Under the pieces are notes generated by a model. The model had not been told where the DNA came from and did not search any database. It saw nothing but the letters and a program-made list of their open reading frames with translations. A DNA stretch of 64,000 nucleotides from Nocardia farcinica (GTDB taxonomy: Bacteria; Actinomycetota; Actinomycetes; Mycobacteriales; Mycobacteriaceae): NCBI RefSeq assembly GCF_001182745.1, contig NZ_LN868939.1, positions 1,240,001 to 1,304,000 of the forward strand, in the 5' to 3' direction. Below are positions 1 to 9,635 of the stretch, piece after piece. The position numbers and the translations under genes are program-made. How positions within the stretch are numbered: the first letter of the stretch is position 1; each line of letters begins with the position of its first letter.

Positions 1-530
1 TCTCGCCGTCGATGCTGCCGGTGCGCGCGCCCGGACTGGTCGTGGCCACCGTCGCGGGATTCCCCTCGGGCAAACATCATTCGCTGGTCAAGGGGGCCGA
101 GGCGCGGCTGGCGGTGGACCAGGGCGCGGCCGAGGTCGACATGGTGATCGACGTGGGCGCCGCCCGCGCGGGCGAATACAGCGCGGTGCTCGCCGACATC
201 GTGACCGTGCGCGAGGCGATCTCGGATCGCGCGGTGCTCAAGGTGATCATCGAATCGGCGGCGCTGTCGGACGAGGCGATCGTGGAGGTCTGCCGCGTCG
301 CCGAACGCGCGGGCGCCGATTTCGTCAAGACCTCGACCGGTTTTCATCCCGCGGGCGGGGCGAGCGTGCACGCGGTGCGGCTGATGGCCGAGACGGTGGG
401 CGGCAGGCTCGGCATCAAGGCCAGCGGTGGCATCCGCACCGCGGCGGCGGCCGCCGAACTGCTCGCGGCGGGCGCCACCCGGCTCGGGCTGTCCAAGTCG
501 GCGGCGGTGCTGGACGGTTTCCCCTCCTGA
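1..530 (+). CDS. deoC: Deoxyribose-phosphate aldolase, 3' part only
   Basis: DeoC cleaves 2-deoxyribose-5-phosphate to glyceraldehyde-3-phosphate and acetaldehyde in cytosolic deoxynucleoside breakdown. The window opens inside the gene; the reading phase starts at base 3. About 175 residues remain of a family usually near 220, so the N-terminus lies outside. The Schiff-base lysine motif VKTSTGF (lysine codon 327-329) and the downstream GIKASGGIR segment that carries the second conserved lysine are both present. The gene faces a DUF2993 gene across 10 bases. The family assignment is secure; the start cannot be seen. Confidence 0.95.
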   Translation, partial: SPSMLPVRAPGLVVATVAGFPSGKHHSLVKGAEARLAVDQGAAEVDMVIDVGAARAGEYSAVLADIVTVREAISDRAVLKVIIESAALSDEAIVEVCRVAERAGADFVKTSTGFHPAGGASVHAVRLMAETVGGRLGIKASGGIRTAAAAAELLAAGATRLGLSKSAAVLDGFPS

Positions 531-540
531 CCGCATCCAC

Positions 541-1263
541 TCAGCAGCGGACGTCGCTGCTGCCGGTGCTCTGGAGTTCGGTGCGACCACCGGCCAGGTG
601 CACGTCGATCCCGTTGTCGGTGACCTCGATCTCGGTGGCGCGCAAGCCCATCGGATAGCTCTGCAGGCTCTCGGTGAAGACGTCGACGATGCCCGCGACC
701 AGGTCGGTCGGCAAGCCGATGCCCAGTACCTCGGCGGACATGGTCTGCACGTCCACCGCGCCGTCGCGCACCTGCGGGCGGACCTGGAGCTGGGCCAGGC
801 CGCCGAGCACGTCGAGGGTGATGACGTCCGACGCCGCCGACGACCGCACCCCGCTGACCATGCCGGCCAGGGTCTGCTCGATGCCGTCGTTGCTCCAGGT
901 GACATCGGCCTCGGAGCTGCCCACCGTGCCGCCCTTGCCGTTGTCGGCGACCTCCACGTCGCGGAAGGTGGCGTGCACGTTCATGCCGACGGCGGGGCCG
1001 AACTTGTCGTCCTTGCTGTCCACGGTCACCGAGGAGACCTTGCCGTCCAGCCAGGTGATCAGCAGCGGCTTGGCGCCGAACCCGACGTCGATCTTCGAGC
1101 CCATCTCCTGCTCGAACTGGCTGCTGATGCACTTGGAGACCGCGTGGCGGGCGTATGCCTCACCGGCGACCAGCGCCGTGACCAGCAGCGTGGCGACGAC
1201 AGCCAGCGCGATCACCAGGGTGCGCCTGCTGACGCGCGGTGCGGCGGGGGGTGAGGTAGTCAT
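541..1263 (-). CDS. DUF2993 (LmeA-like) membrane-anchored protein
   Basis: A 240-residue protein with one N-terminal hydrophobic segment (about residues 15-37) preceded by arginines, then a periplasm-facing domain that resembles the DUF2993 family. That family includes LmeA, a phospholipid-binding protein involved in mannan/lipomannan elongation in mycobacteria. The ATG at 1263 is chosen because it places the membrane anchor at the N-terminus; longer reading upstream would enter the divergent gene. It corresponds by position to the conserved membrane protein next to deoC in M. tuberculosis. The precise role here is not established. Confidence 0.75.
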   Translation of the reverse strand: MTTSPPAAPRVSRRTLVIALAVVATLLVTALVAGEAYARHAVSKCISSQFEQEMGSKIDVGFGAKPLLITWLDGKVSSVTVDSKDDKFGPAVGMNVHATFRDVEVADNGKGGTVGSSEADVTWSNDGIEQTLAGMVSGVRSSAASDVITLDVLGGLAQLQVRPQVRDGAVDVQTMSAEVLGIGLPTDLVAGIVDVFTESLQSYPMGLRATEIEVTDNGIDVHLAGGRTELQSTGSSDVRC

Positions 1264-1362
1264 GACGGAGATTCTTCCGCACGTTTCTGTGGCGGCTCTG
1301 AGGTCGGGGTGAGGGATGCGAATGTGACATGTGACACAGAATTCCAGCGTAGCCTGAGTGTC

Positions 1363-1971
1363 ATGGCTGGTGAGGCGCGGGGCAGCGCACCCGGATCCGT
1401 CGATCGACGGTGGCGGGTGCTGCGGCGACTCGCCGGTCGACACGCCGGATTCTTCACCACCCGGCAGGTGCTGCGCGCCGGATGTGAGGCGCGGGTCCGC
1501 GCCGCCCTCGCCGAAGGGACGGTCCGGCGCGCGGGCGTCGGCATCCTGCGCCTGTCCGAATGGCCGGAAGGCCCGCTCGACGAGTACGCGATGTGGTCGG
1601 CCTGGTTCGACGGCGCGGTCGCCGTCTCCCACCACAGCGCGGCCGATCTGCACGGGCTCGGCCGGCTGCGCCCCCGGTTCCTGCACCTGTCGGTGGGCGC
1701 GGGCCGGCCGCCGGTGACGCCGCGGCTGGTGGTGCTGCGCCGCGCCCTGCCCGCCGCCGATCTGGAGTCGGCGGGCGCGTTCCTGGTCACCACCCCGGTG
1801 CGCACCGTCGTCGATCTCGCCGAGACCGACATCGGCCAGGCCGCCCTCGACGAGGTGGTTCGCGACGCCGTCGTCATCGGGCGCTGCACCCACGACGAGA
1901 TCGCCACCGCCGCAAGCACTCTCGAGCTCCGCTCGGCCGCCCGTGTGCGCCGTGCGCTGGACGGGGTGTGA
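1363..1971 (+). CDS. AbiEi-type antitoxin-domain protein without a visible toxin partner
   Basis: A 202-residue protein. Its N-terminal 50 residues (FFTTRQVLRAG, then a charged helix and RRAGVGILRL) resemble the winged-helix AbiEi antitoxin domain of type IV toxin-antitoxin systems. The rest matches the long actinobacterial form, with a conserved TPVRTVVDLAET segment. The ATG at 1363 is preferred over the GTG at 1309 because family similarity begins shortly after it. No AbiEii-type nucleotidyltransferase lies beside it: the neighbours are DUF2993 and a convergent methyltransferase. It may be an orphan DNA-binding protein rather than an antitoxin. Confidence 0.65.
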   Translation: MAGEARGSAPGSVDRRWRVLRRLAGRHAGFFTTRQVLRAGCEARVRAALAEGTVRRAGVGILRLSEWPEGPLDEYAMWSAWFDGAVAVSHHSAADLHGLGRLRPRFLHLSVGAGRPPVTPRLVVLRRALPAADLESAGAFLVTTPVRTVVDLAETDIGQAALDEVVRDAVVIGRCTHDEIATAASTLELRSAARVRRALDGV

Positions 1972-2769
1972 TCAGCGCGGCGCCACCGCCGACCACGGCA
2001 CCGACAGCACGTTGTCGCGCATCCGCCTGCGGTACTCGCGCACCGGAAAACCCTGATCCCGCAACAATTCCGCGGCCGCGCGCCAGCGCACTCGCGGGCC
2101 GAACGGCGCCATCGGCGCCGCGCGCGACCAGGCCCGGTCGGCGGCGGCGAGCAGGGCGTGCACCTGCTCGCCCGCCACGTTGCGGTGGATCAGCGCCTTG
2201 GGCAGCCGCTCGGCCAGATCCGACGGTCTGGCCACGGTGAACGGATCCCAGGCCAGCGTCAGCGACAGCGGGCCGTCGCGGTCGAGCAACACCCAGGCAC
2301 AGCGACGGCCGAGTTCGTCGCAGGTGCCGTCCACCAGCAGCCCGCCCGGCGCGAGATTGGCCGTCACCGTCGCCCACGCGCCGGCCACCTCGGCCTCCGG
2401 GTACTGGCGCAACACGTTGAACGCGCGCACCAGCACCGGCCGCAGCCCGGCCAGCTCGAAACCGCCGCGCGCGAACGAGACTCCGTCCCGGCCCGGCACC
2501 ACCCGTGCCGGATCGATCTCCAGGCCGACCAGCCGCACGTCGGACCGCACCGCGCGCAACCGGCCGGCGAGCTCGAAGGTGGTCCAGGGGCTCGCGCCGT
2601 ACCCGAGATCGACCACCAGCGGGTCCGCGGCGGCGAGCAGGGTCGCGCGCACGAGGTCGTCGTGCACGAGCCAGCGATCGCTGCGTCGCAGCCGGTTGAT
2701 GCCGGTGGTGCCGCGGGTGATGGTGCCTATCGGAGGGGTCAGCCGGCCGGCTTGCGCTCGTCCAGCCAC
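1972..2769 (-). CDS. Class I SAM-dependent methyltransferase-like protein
   Basis: A 265-residue protein with a Rossmann-type motif I (VVDLGYGASPWTT, residues about 55-67) and an acidic residue at the end of the next strand (GLEIDPARV), as in class I methyltransferases. The substrate is unknown. The GTG start at 2769 overlaps the upstream DUF2505 gene by 31 bases, which suggests translational coupling. The N-terminal GTITRGTTGINRLRR segment is a recognisable feature of this actinobacterial family. Its stop codon abuts the stop of the AbiEi-like gene. Confidence 0.7.
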   Translation of the reverse strand: MAGRAQAGRLTPPIGTITRGTTGINRLRRSDRWLVHDDLVRATLLAAADPLVVDLGYGASPWTTFELAGRLRAVRSDVRLVGLEIDPARVVPGRDGVSFARGGFELAGLRPVLVRAFNVLRQYPEAEVAGAWATVTANLAPGGLLVDGTCDELGRRCAWVLLDRDGPLSLTLAWDPFTVARPSDLAERLPKALIHRNVAGEQVHALLAAADRAWSRAAPMAPFGPRVRWRAAAELLRDQGFPVREYRRRMRDNVLSVPWSAVAPR

Positions 2770-3260
2770 CGCACGGTCTCCTCGGCTTCCCCGCGGAACA
2801 GGTCGACCAGATTCACCAGCATCAGTTGTTCCAGCCGGGGACCCACCATCGGGATGTAGACCTTGGCTTCCGAGGAGAACCGCATGGTGCAGCCGGTCTC
2901 GGTGGGGAACAGTTTGATCGTGCCGCCCAGGCTGCCGGGGCCGGCCGGGATCGAGGCCGAGTACTTGCCCACCGACTCCGCGGCGTCGAAGGGGCCCCAG
3001 CTCTCCTTGCGGGTGATGACCATGTCCTTGCGCATCACCGTCTGCGCGATCTCCGGCAGCATCTCGCGCGGCAGGATGTGACGCAGCTCGACCCGGATGC
3101 CCGATTCGTCGACGTCGAGGCTGACCACTTCGTTGCCGGGGGTCAGCTCGCGCATCTTCTCCACCCGCGCCTCCCAGTAGTCCCGGGAGGACAGGGCCTC
3201 ATACAACTCCGCGGTGGTGTGCAAGGGGTAGCGGGCGGAGTAGTCCAGACGACGTGCCAT
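2739..3260 (-). CDS. DUF2505 family protein (copy 1)
   Basis: A 173-residue protein of the DUF2505 family, a START/SRPBCC-like fold found in actinobacteria. The N-terminus has the family pattern of a Y-S-A-R-Y-P strand followed by a helix (YEALSSRDYWEARV). No signal peptide or membrane segment is seen, so it is probably cytosolic and may bind a hydrophobic ligand. It is a diverged paralogue of the adjacent gene upstream on the same strand. Function is unknown. Confidence 0.8.
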   Translation of the reverse strand: MARRLDYSARYPLHTTAELYEALSSRDYWEARVEKMRELTPGNEVVSLDVDESGIRVELRHILPREMLPEIAQTVMRKDMVITRKESWGPFDAAESVGKYSASIPAGPGSLGGTIKLFPTETGCTMRFSSEAKVYIPMVGPRLEQLMLVNLVDLFRGEAEETVRWLDERKPAG

Positions 3261-3296
3261 GGGTCTTAACGTTAGGGGGTGCCTTTTTCGCCCGGG

Positions 3297-3782
3297 CTAG
3301 CGCCCGGCGAGCCAGGTGTTGGTGAACTCCTCCTCGGCGCGCAGCAGCTCGAGCAGGTGTTCGTTGATGGCGGCTTCGATCTTGCCGCCGAACAGCGGGA
3401 CCTTGACCTCGATGGTGCCGTCCACCACGGCCGTGGCCGAGGTGTCGTCGCCGGAGAGGGCCACCGCGCCGCTCATCTGGGCGGGGGCGTTCTCCACGCG
3501 GGCCTCGAACGCGCCGGTGGTGCCGGTCCAGGTCTCGGTGCGGGGGATGATCAGGTCGCCGGGCCGCACGGCGGTGACGGCGGGCGGCAGCAGTTCGGCG
3601 GCGATGGCCTGCACCATGTGGATGCGGGCGGTATCGCCCTCGACGGTGACCGATTCCAGGCGCGCGTTGGGACCGCCGACCTCGGCGATACGGTCCTTCC
3701 AGTACTGCTCGTCGGAGAAGGCCGCGCGCACGGCGGAGACGGGATGGGTGTAGCGGGCCGTGAACGCCAAGGGTGTCGCCAT
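3297..3782 (-). CDS. DUF2505 family protein (copy 2)
   Basis: A 161-residue protein similar to the next gene: [26 protein letters not shown] aligns with the start of copy 1, and both have a basic PRTETW/ITRKESW strand in the middle. Tandem duplication followed by divergence is the simplest explanation. The ATG at 3782 overlaps the region where murB is transcribed divergently. The ligand and function are unknown. Confidence 0.8.
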   Translation of the reverse strand: MATPLAFTARYTHPVSAVRAAFSDEQYWKDRIAEVGGPNARLESVTVEGDTARIHMVQAIAAELLPPAVTAVRPGDLIIPRTETWTGTTGAFEARVENAPAQMSGAVALSGDDTSATAVVDGTIEVKVPLFGGKIEAAINEHLLELLRAEEEFTNTWLAGR

Positions 3783-3807
3783 GACTGGACACGCTACCGT
3801 CTGGGGC

Positions 3808-4929
3808 GTGCGAATTTCACGGGTGGTGCCGGGCCGCGCGGTGACCGGCGACGAGGTGCGCGAGCTGCTCGCCGACACCGGCGCGACGGTCCGCGAGGCG
3901 GTGCGATTGGCGGAGCTGACCACGTTGCGCGTCGGCGGCCCCGCCGTGCTCGCCGAATGCGGTACCACCGAAGCCCTGGTGGCGACCGTGCGGGCGCTCG
4001 ACGCCGCCGGTGTGCCGGTGCTGCTGCTCGCGGGCGGCTCGAATCTGCTGGTCGGTGACGACGGTTTCGACGGTGTCGTGGTACGGGTCGCGACCAGCGG
4101 GGTGGAGCTCGGCGCCGACGGCGTGCTCGCCGAGGCGGGCGCCGACTGGGACGCGGTGGTGGCCGCCACCGTCGCGGCGGGTCTCGGCGGGCTGGAATGC
4201 CTGTCCGGCATTCCCGGTTCCGCGGGTGCGACGCCGGTGCAGAACGTCGGCGCCTACGGCGTGGAGGTCGCCGAGCTGTTGCGCCGGGTGCGGCTGCTGG
4301 ACCGGGCCACCGGCGAGATCCGCTGGGCCGGTCCCGGTGAACTCGGCTTCGGCTACCGCACCAGCGTGCTCAAGCACAGCGACGCGGCCGTGGTGCTCGC
4401 CGTCGAGTTCGCGCTGCGCCCGGACGGCAGCAGCGCGCCGCTGCGCTACCGGGAGCTGGCCGCGGCGCTGGCGGCGGACGAGGGCGAGTCGCGGCCCGCG
4501 GCCGCCGTGCGCGAGGCCGTGCTGCGGTTGCGCGCGGGCAAGGGCATGGTGCTCGATCCGGCCGACCACGACACGTGGAGCGCGGGCTCGTTCTTCACCA
4601 ACCCGGTGGTGCCCGCCGACCGGATCGAGCAGGTACGCGCCGCGATCCACGCCCATGTGGGTGAGGTCACGATTCCCACCTATCCGGCCGCGGACGGTGT
4701 CAAGCTCTCGGCGGGCTGGCTGATCGAGCGCGCCGGCTTCGGCAAGGGCTGGCCCGGTGCGGAGGCGCCCGCCCGGCTGTCCACGAAACACACACTGGCG
4801 CTGACCAATCGAGGTACCGCCCGGGCCGCCGACGTGGTCGCGCTGGCCCGCGCTGTGCGCGACGGTGTCGCCGAGCGCTTCGGCATCCGGCTCGAACCCG
4901 AACCGGTCACCGTCGGCGTGCGGCTGTAG
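3808..4929 (+). CDS. murB: UDP-N-acetylenolpyruvoylglucosamine reductase
   Basis: MurB is the FAD enzyme that reduces UDP-GlcNAc-enolpyruvate to UDP-MurNAc with NADPH in peptidoglycan precursor synthesis. The 373-residue protein has the FAD-binding TTLRVGG and [13 protein letters not shown] segments, GAYGVEV, the Tyr/Arg motif GYRTSVLK, the catalytic-serine region [10 protein letters not shown] and the C-terminal [12 protein letters not shown]. The GTG at 3808 is chosen because a TACCGT -10-like box lies 10 bases upstream (3792-3797), which suggests a near-leaderless transcript. An in-frame ATG at 3781 is the alternative and would overlap the divergent DUF2505 start. Confidence 0.95.
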   Translation: MRISRVVPGRAVTGDEVRELLADTGATVREAVRLAELTTLRVGGPAVLAECGTTEALVATVRALDAAGVPVLLLAGGSNLLVGDDGFDGVVVRVATSGVELGADGVLAEAGADWDAVVAATVAAGLGGLECLSGIPGSAGATPVQNVGAYGVEVAELLRRVRLLDRATGEIRWAGPGELGFGYRTSVLKHSDAAVVLAVEFALRPDGSSAPLRYRELAAALAADEGESRPAAAVREAVLRLRAGKGMVLDPADHDTWSAGSFFTNPVVPADRIEQVRAAIHAHVGEVTIPTYPAADGVKLSAGWLIERAGFGKGWPGAEAPARLSTKHTLALTNRGTARAADVVALARAVRDGVAERFGIRLEPEPVTVGVRL

Positions 4930-4931
4930 AC

Positions 4932-4962
4932 GGCGCGCCACCCGAACCCGGCGGGGCGCGCC
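4932..4962 (+). terminator. Possible hairpin after murB
   Basis: An 8-base inverted repeat (GGCGCGCC at 4932-4939 and 4955-4962) lies just after the murB stop. No T-run follows. In such GC-rich DNA this could be chance. Confidence 0.3.
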
Positions 4963-5007
4963 GCGCGTGCGGCCGCGCGGCCCGCCCCGCGCGTAGATTC
5001 GACAGAC

Positions 5008-6237
5008 GTGAGCTACCGCCCGTTGACCCGACCGGCCGCCGTCGTGGCGGCACTGCTCGCCGTGCTCGCGCTGCTCGCGGGCTGCACGATCGACCGCTCC
5101 GGCGACGACAACGGCGGCGCCCGCGGTCCCGTCGCCGAGGTCACCATGGACCCGGGTGACGGCGCGACCGAGGTGAATCCGGTGGCCCCGGTCTCGGTGC
5201 GGGTCGAGGACGGCACCATCGCCCAGGTCGCGCTGACCAACGCCGCGGGCAAGCAGGTGGCGGGCGAGCTCGCCCCCGACCACCGCTCGTTCCGGATCAC
5301 CGAACCGCTCGGCTACGGCGCCACCTACACCTGGTCGGGCACCGCGGTCGGCACCGACGGCGCCCCGGTGCCGATCGAGGGCAGCTTCACCACCCTCACC
5401 CCGGCGAACACCCAGCCGGCGACGGTCAACATCGGCGACGGCCAGGAGGTCGGCATCGCGGCGCCGATCATCCTGCAATTCCAGGGCGCGGTGCAGGACA
5501 AGGCGGCCGTCGAGAAGGCGCTGACGGTCACCACGAACCCGCCGACCGCGGGCGCCTGGGCCTGGTTCCCCGACGACAACGGCGGTTCCCGCGCGCACTG
5601 GCGGCCGAAGCAGTACTGGACGCCCGGCACCACCGTGCACGTCGCGGCGCGGCTCTACGGACTGGACCTGGGCGGGGGCAACTACGGCGCCGCCGACCTG
5701 ACCACCGACTTCACCATCGGCCGCAGCCAGATCGTGCGGGCGCACGCGCCGAGCCACCGGATGCAGGTGGTCCGCGACGGCGAGGTGATCTTCGACTTCC
5801 CGGCCAGCTACGGCGAGGGCAACGAGGCGCGCAACGTCACCCGCTCGGGCATCCACGTGGTCACCGAGAAGTACGAGGACTTCCTCATGTCCAACCCGCC
5901 CTACTACGAGAACGTGCGGGAGCGCTGGGCGGTGCGGATCTCCAACAACGGGGAGTTCATCCACGCCAACCCGGCCTCGCTGGCCGCGCAGGGCTCGGCC
6001 AACGTCACCAACGGCTGCATCAACCTCTCGCCCGAGGACGCGCAGGCCTACTTCCCGACCGCGTTGTACGGCGACCCGGTGGAGGTGACCGGTACGTCCA
6101 TCGCGCTGTCCGCCGCCGACGGCGACCTCTACGACTGGACCATCGATTGGGACACCTGGCAGACCATGTCGGCGCTCGACGGCTCGGCGGCCCCGGTGGT
6201 CTCGGCGACACCGGTCACCCCGGGCCCGCCGCGCTGA
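5008..6237 (+). CDS. L,D-transpeptidase lipoprotein, LdtMt5/LprQ type
   Basis: A 409-residue lipoprotein that should form 3-3 peptidoglycan cross-links outside the membrane. The signal sequence ends in a lipobox (LLAGC, Cys about residue 28). It is followed by Ig-like domains and a YkuD catalytic domain with His319 (FIHANP) and the nucleophile Cys337 in VTNGCINLS. Most family members have S/T-H-G-C; here the histidine is Asn, which I recall also for the M. tuberculosis Rv0483 subfamily. The C-terminus has the aromatic DWDTW segment and a Pro-rich tail. The start is a GTG with a TAGATT box 8 bases upstream. Its place after murB matches M. tuberculosis. Confidence 0.92.
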   Translation: MSYRPLTRPAAVVAALLAVLALLAGCTIDRSGDDNGGARGPVAEVTMDPGDGATEVNPVAPVSVRVEDGTIAQVALTNAAGKQVAGELAPDHRSFRITEPLGYGATYTWSGTAVGTDGAPVPIEGSFTTLTPANTQPATVNIGDGQEVGIAAPIILQFQGAVQDKAAVEKALTVTTNPPTAGAWAWFPDDNGGSRAHWRPKQYWTPGTTVHVAARLYGLDLGGGNYGAADLTTDFTIGRSQIVRAHAPSHRMQVVRDGEVIFDFPASYGEGNEARNVTRSGIHVVTEKYEDFLMSNPPYYENVRERWAVRISNNGEFIHANPASLAAQGSANVTNGCINLSPEDAQAYFPTALYGDPVEVTGTSIALSAADGDLYDWTIDWDTWQTMSALDGSAAPVVSATPVTPGPPR

Positions 6238-6246
6238 CCGCGCGGC

Positions 6247-6579
6247 TCAGGCGTCGGGTCGCGCGGTCGAGTCCAGCACCCACTGCCGGTATCCCGGGTG
6301 GGCCTCGACGACCGGCACGGCGAGCACCTGCGGCGTGGTGGCCGGGTGCTCGGCGCGGGCCCGGTCCAGGATGGCGGGCACCAGGCTGCGGCGGGTGTGC
6401 AACACGACCAGCGCCTCGGTGTCGTCGCAGAGCGCGCCCTCCCAGCGATAGATGGAGCGCACGCCGCTGACGATGTTGCCGCACGCCGCCAACCGATCCC
6501 GCACCAGTCCGCGGGTGAATTCCGCCAGCCACTCGGCGGATTCGGCGGTGACGGAGACGTCCACGATTTCCTCGGTCAT
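6247..6579 (-). CDS. cutA: CutA1-type divalent cation tolerance protein
   Basis: A 110-residue protein of the usual CutA1 length. It has the family motifs RLAACGNIV, IYRWEG near the middle and VVLHTRRS, and ends with the typical Y-R-Q-W-V-L-D segment. CutA1 forms cytosolic trimers linked to copper tolerance in enterobacteria; its role in actinobacteria is unclear. The gene converges with the L,D-transpeptidase gene and lies 22 bases downstream of the SDR gene on the same strand, so they may share a transcript. Confidence 0.9.
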   Translation of the reverse strand: MTEEIVDVSVTAESAEWLAEFTRGLVRDRLAACGNIVSGVRSIYRWEGALCDDTEALVVLHTRRSLVPAILDRARAEHPATTPQVLAVPVVEAHPGYRQWVLDSTARPDA

Positions 6580-6601
6580 GGCACCAGTCTCCCGGCCGGG
6601 A

Positions 6602-7336
6602 TCAGCCGCGGCGGGCGAAGCGGCCGGGATCGGCCTGGTCGCGCGGCTTGACGATGATCTGGTCCAGGTTCACGTGCGGCGGCCGCGAGGCGACGAAGCC
6701 GACGATCTCGGCGATGTCGGCGGCGACCAGCGGGTCGATGCCCTCGTAGACCTTGGCCGCGCGCTCGGCGTCACCGTCGAAGCGCACCAGCGAGAACTCG
6801 GTTTCCACCGCGCCGGGCGCGATCTCGGTGAGCCGCACCGGCTGCCCCAGCAGCTCGCCGCGCAACGTGCGGTGCAGCACGGCCTGGGCGTGCTTGGCGG
6901 AGGTGTAGCCGGAGCCGTTGTCGTAGGCGTGGAAGGCGGCCACCGAGGTGATGGTGACGATCAGGCCGTCACCGGAGTCGATGAGCTTGGGCAGCAACGC
7001 CTTGGTGACCCGCAGGGTGCCGAGCACGTTGGTCTCCCACATCCACCGCCAGTCGTCGAGGTCGGCCTCGGCCACCGGCGCCAGGCCCTTCGCGCCACCG
7101 GCGTTGTTGACCAGCACGTCCACCCGCTCGACCGCATCGGTGAACGCGCGCACCGAATCCTCGGAGGTGACGTCGAGTTCCAGTGCCGTGCCACCGATCT
7201 CCTCGGCCAACGTCCGCAGCCGGTCCATCCGGCGCGCGCCGACGTAGACGTGGTAGCCGTCGGCGGCGAGCTGCCGCGCGGTGGCCTCCCCGATGCCGGA
7301 ACTTGCTCCCGTGACGACGGCGGTGCGAGTGCTCAT
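6602..7336 (-). CDS. Short-chain dehydrogenase/reductase
   Basis: A 244-residue classical SDR. It has the cofactor-binding TGASSGIG, NNAGG and the catalytic YTSAK (Tyr-x-x-x-Lys) motif. The substrate cannot be told from sequence. It corresponds in position to Rv0484c. The ATG at 7336 places the TGxxxGIG motif at the standard distance from the N-terminus. It is divergent from the hydrolase gene at 7383, with a shared 46-base promoter region. Confidence 0.92.
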   Translation of the reverse strand: MSTRTAVVTGASSGIGEATARQLAADGYHVYVGARRMDRLRTLAEEIGGTALELDVTSEDSVRAFTDAVERVDVLVNNAGGAKGLAPVAEADLDDWRWMWETNVLGTLRVTKALLPKLIDSGDGLIVTITSVAAFHAYDNGSGYTSAKHAQAVLHRTLRGELLGQPVRLTEIAPGAVETEFSLVRFDGDAERAAKVYEGIDPLVAADIAEIVGFVASRPPHVNLDQIIVKPRDQADPGRFARRG

Positions 7337-7382
7337 GGCCCTCGATCCTAGGTCCGTGCCCACGGCACCTAGCATGCGGTGC

Positions 7383-8204
7383 ATGGCTACACGGGACGCG
7401 GTCAGCGCGGATGGCACCAGGATCGTCTATCGGGTGAACGGGCCGGAGGGCGCACGCCCGCTGCTGCTCGTGCACGGCTGGTCGGCCGACCTGACCTGCT
7501 GGGGCGCCGCCGCCGACGAGCTGGCCCGGCACTACCGGGTGATCGCCATGGACCTGCGCGGCCACGGCTACTCCGACATTCCGGACTCCGGCTACGACGA
7601 TCCGAAGAACTGGGCCGCCGACGTCGCGGCCGTGCTCGCCGCGGAGGCGGCCGGCACCCCGGCGGTGCTGCTGGGCTGGTCCTACGGCGGCATCGTGATC
7701 AGCGACTACCTCACCGCCCACGGCACCGACGCGGTCGCCGGGGTGATCTACACCGGCTCGATGGCCAACATCGGGGTGGACGTGCCGGGCGCGGAGATGG
7801 GTTCGGCGCTGCGGCAGGCCATCCCCGGAGTGTTCGACGAGAGCCCCGGCAAGGCGGTGCGCGGCTTCATGGCCTTCGGCAATGCCAACACCGGCGAGGG
7901 CACCGACAAGGGCGTCGACGCGCAGCGGCTGTTCGGCATGAGCCTGTCCACCCCGCCCGCGGTGCGCAAGGCGCTGTTCTACCGCACCGTCGACAACACC
8001 GAGACGCTGCGCACCCTCGACGTCCCGGTGCTGGTACTGCACGGCACCGCCGATCCGGTGGTTCCCCTCGCCAACGGCCGCTACGTCGCCGAGACCGTGC
8101 CGACGGCCCGCACCTCGTTCTGGGAGGGCGCCCAGCACGGCCTGTTCATCGAGGATCGAGCCCGGTTCGTGGCCGAAGTCCGCGAGTTCGTCGACGGGCT
8201 GTAG
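7383..8204 (+). CDS. Alpha/beta-fold hydrolase
   Basis: A 273-residue alpha/beta hydrolase. It has the oxyanion LLLVHGWS, a nucleophile elbow GWSYGG, the acid in VLHGTADPVV and the histidine in GAQHGLF, so the triad is complete. The fold often acts on esters, epoxides or haloalkanes; the substrate is unknown. The ATG at 7383 is used; an in-frame ATG at 7374 is possible. A CTAGCAT segment just upstream may serve as the -10 region for a leaderless message. Confidence 0.88.
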   Translation: MATRDAVSADGTRIVYRVNGPEGARPLLLVHGWSADLTCWGAAADELARHYRVIAMDLRGHGYSDIPDSGYDDPKNWAADVAAVLAAEAAGTPAVLLGWSYGGIVISDYLTAHGTDAVAGVIYTGSMANIGVDVPGAEMGSALRQAIPGVFDESPGKAVRGFMAFGNANTGEGTDKGVDAQRLFGMSLSTPPAVRKALFYRTVDNTETLRTLDVPVLVLHGTADPVVPLANGRYVAETVPTARTSFWEGAQHGLFIEDRARFVAEVREFVDGL

Positions 8205-8220
8205 CCCGCGGGCAACGCTG

Positions 8221-8236
8221 TGTGATAGCGGTCACT
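8221..8236. promoter_or_regulatory. CRP/GlxR-like palindrome upstream of mshA
   Basis: TGTGATAGCGGTCACT matches the CRP-family pattern TGTGA-N6-TCACA except for the last base. Its centre is about 60 bases upstream of the GTG at 8289, the spacing typical of a class I activator site if transcription starts at that GTG. Binding by a cAMP receptor protein is inference. Confidence 0.5.
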
Positions 8237-8279
8237 CGCCCGGTGGCGGGGCAATCGAGCGTGGAAGTGGGCGTGCACT

Positions 8280-9635
8280 ATGGATGGTGTGAGTCAGCGT
8301 GTGGACCAACGGCCGAACCGGATCGCGGTGTTGTCGGTGCACACCTCCCCGCTGGCCCAGCCGGGCACCGGTGACGCGGGCGGGATGAACGTCTACGTGC
8401 TGCGTACGGCTGTCGAGCTGGCCCAGCGCGGCATCGAAGTGGAGATCTTCACCCGGGCCACCGCCTCGCACATCCCGCCGGTGCAGGAGGCGGCCCCGGG
8501 CGTGCTGGTGCGCAACGTGGTCGCCGGTCCGTTCGAGGGACTCGACAAGCAGGACCTGCCCACCCAGCTGTGCCCGTTCACCGCGGAGGTGCTGCGGCAG
8601 GAGGCCAGGCAACTGCCCGGCTACTACGACCTGGTGCATTCGCACTACTGGCTGTCCGGCCAGGTCGGCTGGCTGACCCGGGACCGCTGGCGGGTGCCGC
8701 TGGTGCACACCGCGCACACGCTGGCCGCGGTGAAGAACGCCGCGCTCGCCGAGGGCGACGCCCCCGAGCCGGTGAGCCGCGAGATCGGCGAGAAACAGAT
8801 CATCGCCGAGGCCGACCGGATGGTGGCCAACACCGCCGAGGAGGCGCGCCAGCTCGTCGAGTTGTACGGCGCCGACCGCGACCGCATCGACGTGGTACCG
8901 CCCGGCGCCGACCTGACCCGCTACCGCCCCGGCGACCGCGCGGCCGCCCGCGCCGAACTCGGCTTGGCGCTCGGGGAGCCGATCGTGGCGTTCGTCGGCC
9001 GCATCCAGCCGCTGAAGGCACCCGACGTGCTGGTTCGCGCGGCGGCGGAGTTGCTGCGCCGCGACCCCGGCCGCGCCCTGCGGGTGTTGATCGTCGGCGG
9101 CCCGTCCGGCTCCGGGTTGCAGCGGCCGGACGCGCTGATCGAACTGGCCGCCGAACTCGGGATCAGCGAGCGGGTCACCTTCCTGCCGCCGCAGCCGCCC
9201 GAACGGCTGGTGCAGGTGTATCGCGCCGCCGACCTGGTCGCGGTGCCCAGCTACAGCGAGTCCTTCGGCCTGGTCGCCATCGAGGCGCAGGCCAGCGGCA
9301 CTCCGGTGCTGGCCGCCGACGTCGGCGGGCTGAGCACCGCCGTGCGCGACGGTGCGACCGGTCTGCTGGTGCGCGGGCACGAGACCGCCGACTGGGCCGA
9401 CGCCCTCGGTGCGCTGCTCGGCGATCGGGACCGGTTGCGCCGCATGGGTCTTCGTGCGGTCGCGCACGCCGCGGGCTTCTCCTGGGCGCACACCGCCGAA
9501 GGACTGCTGGAGAGTTATTCCGCCGCGCTCTGGGAATTCCACGGTGCGCGCGCCGGCGTCGGCGCGGGCCGGATGACGCCGAACCAGGCCAGATCGCGGG
9601 CGCTGTGGCGGCGCCGGATGGGAGTGCGCCGATGA
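8280..9635 (+). CDS. mshA: D-inositol-3-phosphate glycosyltransferase (mycothiol synthesis)
   Basis: MshA transfers GlcNAc from UDP-GlcNAc to 1L-myo-inositol-1-phosphate, the first step of mycothiol synthesis in the cytosol. The 451-residue protein is a GT-B, family 4 glycosyltransferase. It has the N-terminal glycine-rich [15 protein letters not shown] loop, [22 protein letters not shown], and [20 protein letters not shown] near the C-terminus, where the EX7E sugar-nucleotide site lies. The ATG at 8280 or the GTG at 8289 could be the start. The ybjN-like gene begins inside its stop codon (ATGA). Confidence 0.95.
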   Translation: MDGVSQRVDQRPNRIAVLSVHTSPLAQPGTGDAGGMNVYVLRTAVELAQRGIEVEIFTRATASHIPPVQEAAPGVLVRNVVAGPFEGLDKQDLPTQLCPFTAEVLRQEARQLPGYYDLVHSHYWLSGQVGWLTRDRWRVPLVHTAHTLAAVKNAALAEGDAPEPVSREIGEKQIIAEADRMVANTAEEARQLVELYGADRDRIDVVPPGADLTRYRPGDRAAARAELGLALGEPIVAFVGRIQPLKAPDVLVRAAAELLRRDPGRALRVLIVGGPSGSGLQRPDALIELAAELGISERVTFLPPQPPERLVQVYRAADLVAVPSYSESFGLVAIEAQASGTPVLAADVGGLSTAVRDGATGLLVRGHETADWADALGALLGDRDRLRRMGLRAVAHAAGFSWAHTAEGLLESYSAALWEFHGARAGVGAGRMTPNQARSRALWRRRMGVRR

